NCBI GenBank assembly: GCA_007132595.1
Contig: SLOH01000082.1
Location: 1-17,826 of the forward strand
DNA length: 17,826 nucleotides
Reading direction: 5' to 3'
Source of the DNA: Waddliaceae bacterium
GTDB lineage: Bacteria > Chlamydiota > Chlamydiia > Chlamydiales > SLOH01
Numbering within the stretch: the stretch's first letter is position 1; each line of letters opens with the position of its first letter. Below are positions 14,519-17,826 of this stretch, piece by piece. The notes beneath the pieces were generated by a model, which saw nothing but the letters and a program-made list of their open reading frames with translations, had not been told where the DNA came from and did not search any database. A program made the translations under genes and the position numbers.

Positions 14519-14547
14519 TTGGACGTTTAATTGGCTTTGGGTGTAAA
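14519..14547 (+). promoter_or_regulatory. Predicted promoter of ychF
   Basis: TTGGAC (14519-14524), a 17-bp spacer and TGTAAA (14542-14547) lie 33 nt before the ychF ATG. The -10 box is only a moderate match. The ribosome-binding site AGAAGG stands a few bases before the ATG. The promoter is back to back with the secretion-operon promoter in a 223-nt gap. Confidence 0.35.
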
Positions 14548-14580
14548 GTATTACTCTGAATCAATAAAAGAGAAGGTTAA

Positions 14581-15672
14581 ATGTCGAGTTTATCATGTGG
14601 AATTGTCGGGCTTCCCAATGTGGGGAAATCTACCATATTTAATGCAATTACAGCAAATCAGGCGCCTTCGTCTAATTATCCTTTTTGCACAATAGAGCCA
14701 AATGTCGGAACAGTCGAGGTCCCTGACCCAAGGCTTGAGGTGTTGTCAAAGATTTCAGGTAGCCAGAAAATTATTCATGCCCTTTTGGAAATTAGCGATA
14801 TTGCCGGGCTTGTCGCCGGCGCTTCAAAAGGCGAGGGGTTAGGAAATAAGTTTTTGGCCAATATTCGCCAAACAGACGCAATTTTACATGTGGTCAGGTG
14901 TTTTGATTCCGATGATATCGTCCATGTTTCGGGAAAGGTGGATCCCGTTCGAGATATTGAAGTGATTGATCTTGAATTAATTTTAGCAGATCTGCAGATG
15001 GCCGAAAACAGCTTGATAAAAGTTGAGAAGCAGATTAAGGGAAATAAGCAGCTTGCTCAAGTCTTTGAAGTGTTGAAAAAGGTCAAAGAGGGGCTTAATG
15101 AGAATGAAAAAGTCCGAAATATGGGTTTGACCGAAGAGGAAAAAGAGCTTTTAGTCCCGTATCCTTTTTTAACGGCAAAAAAGGTCATGTATGTGGCTAA
15201 TGTCGGCGATCCGGATAATTTAGAGGGTAACCGGTACCTAGCTGAAGTCAAAGCTCATGCGGAAAAGGAAAACGCACCGATTTTGACCCTTTCTGCAAAG
15301 TTGGAAGAGGAAATTGCTCAACTTCCGAAAGAAGATCAACAGGAGTTTTTGGAATCAATGGGGCTAAAGGAGTCAGGGCTCTCTCGCCTGATTCGCCGAG
15401 CCTTTGAGATGCTTGGACTCATTACCTTTTTGACGACAGGTGAGCAGGAAACAAGAGCGTGGCCGGTCACAAAAGGAGCGACAGCACCTCAAGCGGCTGG
15501 GAAGATTCACACTGATATTCAAAAAGGATTTATACGGGCTGAAGTTATTTCCTATGACGATATAGTGGAATACGGCGGGAGAGTAAAGGCAAAAGAAGCT
15601 GGAAAAATGCGGGCAGAAGGAAAAGAGTATATCGTAAAAGATGGCGATGTCATTTTGTTTTTACATAATTAA
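14581..15672 (+). CDS. ychF: Redox-regulated ATPase YchF (Obg-like)
   Basis: A universally conserved P-loop NTPase of the Obg family that binds ribosomes and prefers ATP. It is linked to translation and stress responses. The 363-aa length is exactly typical. The P-loop GLPNVGKST is at residues 9-17, the G3 region is [19 protein letters not shown], and the G4 position reads VANVGD, lacking the NKxD of true GTPases, as is normal for YchF. A coiled-coil arm occupies about 130-190. The C-terminal TGS domain runs from [14 protein letters not shown] through [32 protein letters not shown]. It diverges from sctU, the same neighbour as in Chlamydia, which supports the synteny argument for the whole region. 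Confidence 0.97.
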   Translation: MSSLSCGIVGLPNVGKSTIFNAITANQAPSSNYPFCTIEPNVGTVEVPDPRLEVLSKISGSQKIIHALLEISDIAGLVAGASKGEGLGNKFLANIRQTDAILHVVRCFDSDDIVHVSGKVDPVRDIEVIDLELILADLQMAENSLIKVEKQIKGNKQLAQVFEVLKKVKEGLNENEKVRNMGLTEEEKELLVPYPFLTAKKVMYVANVGDPDNLEGNRYLAEVKAHAEKENAPILTLSAKLEEEIAQLPKEDQQEFLESMGLKESGLSRLIRRAFEMLGLITFLTTGEQETRAWPVTKGATAPQAAGKIHTDIQKGFIRAEVISYDDIVEYGGRVKAKEAGKMRAEGKEYIVKDGDVILFLHN

Positions 15673-15697
15673 TCTAATCTTAATGAACGTAAGCGAT

Positions 15698-15723
15698 AAC
15701 CCTTTTGAACACTAAAATGGGTT
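15698..15723 (+). other. Small inverted repeat before the orphan 617-aa gene
   Basis: AACCC-TTTT and AAAA-T-GGGTT can pair around a 7-nt loop with one bulged base. The right arm ends five bases before the ATG at 15728 and contains the only purine-rich stretch (GGG) that could act as its ribosome-binding site. It might limit initiation of that gene or act as a weak end of ychF transcription. There is no U tract, so it is not a standard intrinsic terminator. Confidence 0.25.
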
Positions 15724-15727
15724 TCTG

Positions 15728-17581
15728 ATGATTGCTGTAGCAGGTGCGGAAAGACAACTAGAGCTATTCACTGATGTACATTCAACGCAAACAAGAAAAA
15801 TCCACCCTTTAACTTCCATACTGCAAAAAATTGGAAGCATTATCCGGCGGATTTGGCAATGGGTGAAGAGTTTCTTTTGCAAAGAGAGGGCAGCAGAAAG
15901 TATTTGCCAAGAGAACGCAAATCGGCCGCGGCGAATTTCTGTCCATCATCAAGCTTTGAGCGAAGATCTTGTTTTTTCTAACTACAGACACGCATGCCTT
16001 TCATTTTTAAGTACCTGTGATGGGGAGCTAAAGGAATATCATGAGGGGAATGAGGAGTTTGCAAACCAATCGAAAGACATCCTTGCTCAAGGTCTTGAAA
16101 GGCTCTACCACCTGATTACTCAATCAAGTACATCCGATATGATCGATTTAGTGATCAATCCTCTTAAAGGACGTGTAAGACATGAAGATGCGGTTTCATT
16201 TGGAAATAAAAACGAAGATGTTCAAAGGATTCAAGCGCTTCTTTTTCCTGATATTGGACTCGACCTAACCGTCTCAGGAGGTATTGGAAAAGTATTGCCA
16301 TTCATACGCAGTTATAGAGAACCTGCTGCATTGAAGTCCATACTAGATGGCATTTATTTGGCTTCTGCAAAAAGCTATGCAATTCGTTTGCAAGACCATC
16401 TATATGTGACGAATATCCATGAATTTTCCAAAACCGTTCTTGATCTCTATCGCCTACGTCAAGAGAAGGAAAACTTAGATCAATTGCTTGAGGGAGTGGA
16501 TGGTTTGATTGATGATTTCAAAAAGAACCTCATTCTTGTCGTTCAAAGGTCAGAATTTCGAGAGGGGGCAGAGAGGCTTGTCGGGGATTTAAAGCAATTT
16601 ACTATTAACTATTTTCAAGAAAGAGGGGTAGATGCCACACAGTTGAAGGCGCCAATCAGTCGTTACGTGAGAGATCACTTTGCAAAAGGAGCTTTTTGGA
16701 TCACTGAAAATCTTCAGCAGGTCAACTTTAACGACAACCTTCGAGAAATTATCGAAACTATAACTCAAGACCTAGAAACGAGGTCTAGTCGTTTAATCGA
16801 TGAAATGGTGAACAAATTGACAGATCAATTTGCAACACATGCACCGAATTATTGGAAAGGCGATATTGAAGAGAAAACAGAGCGAATTTCCACTATTTTG
16901 AAGAGAGACTTAGAAATTGACTTTGAGTGGATTAGAGATCCGGAGAATGGGATTGAGTCAATTGAAGACTTTGAGGAATATCGAAGAGATGCAGTGAGGA
17001 ATGAAGAGAAAAGAAAGGTTCGAGTTCTAGGGGCAGAGGAGCAGTCGCAAAGCGTGCGTGAAGTTGCTGAGCTTGCTCTTGACCTTTTGAATAGTAAGGA
17101 TTTTGGGGATTGGGGCAGTCGTTTGTTAAGGTGGCGTAAAATCAGAGATTGGGTTGCAAAGGACCTTGCCGATAATATTTCGTATACGATAAGAGAGTAC
17201 TACTCAGATGGCACCTTTATCATCGAATTACTTACAGATCTTTTCAATCATTTAGCAAATCCAGTCGAGCATAAGGAAGAAGATGGTGGAGTCTGTGCGG
17301 TAGAAAAGCTTTCGGGTGCTCTGATTGACTATATGGGAAATACTTTTGGTTATCACCGTTTGTTAGGTGGCCCACAGCAATTCTCAGCGGCGCTGCATCG
17401 ACTCGAAGAAAGGTTGCTTGGTATTTCCGAGGATGCAGAAGAAGAAGTAAAGCAAACAGCGATTCGGGCAAACGAAACTTTAGTTGCGCGCGTTCAGGAC
17501 GCATTTTTACAAGTTCTTGAGCGTACAGCATCGGAAAACCCTCAAGCGGCTTTGCTTGACGAAAGAGTAGCTTCCCTCTAG
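15728..17581 (+). CDS. Hypothetical protein, unrecognised (617 aa), possible secreted or host-directed protein
   Basis: I do not recognise this protein. It is predicted soluble, rich in Glu/Asp and Leu, and mostly helical. It has no Sec signal peptide and no clear transmembrane helix except a short amphipathic hydrophobic/basic stretch at about 28-52 (HPLTSILQKIGSIIRRIWQW and onward), which could bind membranes. No catalytic motif stands out. Several heptad-like helical segments appear at about 235-310 and 330-400, and the segment around 440-500 is Trp- and Arg-rich (DWGSRLLRWRKIRDW). The start ATG has a poor ribosome-binding site. It follows ychF by 55 nt in the same direction. Being next to the secretion genes and without known relatives, it could be an effector, but the sequence does not prove this. 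Confidence 0.8.
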   Translation: MIAVAGAERQLELFTDVHSTQTRKIHPLTSILQKIGSIIRRIWQWVKSFFCKERAAESICQENANRPRRISVHHQALSEDLVFSNYRHACLSFLSTCDGELKEYHEGNEEFANQSKDILAQGLERLYHLITQSSTSDMIDLVINPLKGRVRHEDAVSFGNKNEDVQRIQALLFPDIGLDLTVSGGIGKVLPFIRSYREPAALKSILDGIYLASAKSYAIRLQDHLYVTNIHEFSKTVLDLYRLRQEKENLDQLLEGVDGLIDDFKKNLILVVQRSEFREGAERLVGDLKQFTINYFQERGVDATQLKAPISRYVRDHFAKGAFWITENLQQVNFNDNLREIIETITQDLETRSSRLIDEMVNKLTDQFATHAPNYWKGDIEEKTERISTILKRDLEIDFEWIRDPENGIESIEDFEEYRRDAVRNEEKRKVRVLGAEEQSQSVREVAELALDLLNSKDFGDWGSRLLRWRKIRDWVAKDLADNISYTIREYYSDGTFIIELLTDLFNHLANPVEHKEEDGGVCAVEKLSGALIDYMGNTFGYHRLLGGPQQFSAALHRLEERLLGISEDAEEEVKQTAIRANETLVARVQDAFLQVLERTASENPQAALLDERVASL

Positions 17582-17826
17582 ACAGAACCACTGTAATTAC
17601 GAAAATATTGTCCCAACTTAAAAAAAAAAGCATATCCTCATTTAGACCTTTCTTCATCATTCCGATAAGTTGTGGTAATTACGCTGATTTAAGGAAGTAA
17701 AAAGGAGATCTACGCATATTCATCTAGTTTCAGTCTTAAATGCAGTAAGTGAACCGGCTGATAGGGTTGAATTTAAAATAATAGTTTAATATTACGAGTA
17801 TTGCAATTTCATGATATTATTTATCT
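17582..17826. other. Gene-free right end of window
   Basis: No frame here has both a start and a ribosome-binding site. An AAGGAG-like sequence near 17702 is not followed by an ATG, GTG or TTG at a useful distance. The stretch is AT-rich with an A10 run near 17620 and two copies of the palindrome GTAATTAC (17593-17600 and 17675-17682). It is probably the control region or decayed space before a gene beyond the window. Confidence 0.5.

Noticed and set aside
17244..17660. Antisense 138-codon frame over the end of the orphan gene
   Set aside because: It lies almost wholly opposite a longer intact gene, has a weak ribosome-binding site and a Leu/Pro/His-rich composition typical of reverse-frame translation.
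17593..17682. Two copies of palindrome GTAATTAC after the orphan gene
   Set aside because: Eight-base AT-rich palindromes are common by chance, and no gene start nearby gives them a role.
1..17826. tRNA, rRNA, CRISPR arrays, insertion sequences and attachment sites
   Set aside because: I looked for cloverleaf-like stretches, regularly spaced repeats, transposase motifs and flanking inverted or direct repeats and saw none; a covariance-model scan would be needed to exclude small RNAs.

Overview
The window looks like a piece of chromosome from an environmental (non-Chlamydiaceae) member of the Chlamydiae. The strongest reason is the block at 9346-15672. A CesT-type chaperone (Scc1-like), CopN/SctW, SctV and SctU lie in a row with the GTPase gene ychF diverging from them, an order that from memory matches CT088-CT092 of Chlamydia trachomatis. 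Moderate G+C, an amoeba-symbiont style of metabolism and an unrecognised 617-residue protein fit a Waddlia-, Simkania- or Parachlamydia-like organism. The species cannot be fixed from the sequence alone.

Layout. (1) 1-2417, minus strand: prpB and prpD (methylisocitrate lyase and 2-methylcitrate dehydratase), overlapping by 11 nt, then the first 25 codons of an unidentified gene that runs off the left edge. (2) 2511-5601, plus strand, divergent from prpB: a translationally coupled crotonase / 3-hydroxyacyl-CoA dehydrogenase / SCP2-type thiolase cassette. The 93-nt divergent gap holds a 14-bp dyad. Together these genes suggest a carbon module for fatty-acid and propionyl-CoA breakdown, although no acyl-CoA ligase, acyl-CoA dehydrogenase or methylcitrate synthase is visible here. 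(3) 5691-6690, plus strand: rpmH and rnpA (overlapping), a possible 40-codon small gene, and a DTW/Tsr3-like protein. A T16 tract sits at the predicted rpmH transcription start. (4) 6684-14357, minus strand: seven tightly packed genes, sctU-sctV-copN-scc1-ndh-VTT/TVP38 protein-CDP-alcohol phosphatidyltransferase, behind a near-consensus promoter (TTGACA-N18-TATACT). The first four are type III secretion export-gate, gatekeeper and chaperone genes. The last three are membrane and respiration genes. (5) 14581-17581, plus strand: ychF, then an orphan 617-aa protein. The last 245 nt hold no gene that I can support.

How the parts work together. SctU and SctV form the export gate and substrate switch of the injectisome, CopN plugs it before host contact, and Scc1 is the likely chaperone of CopN. 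The most intriguing details are a 16-A homopolymer inside sctV, where slippage would yield only the membrane half; an acidic repeat tail on CopN; a possible small gene joining rnpA to its downstream neighbour by a TAATG overlap; and housekeeping membrane genes placed in the same apparent operon as the secretion genes.
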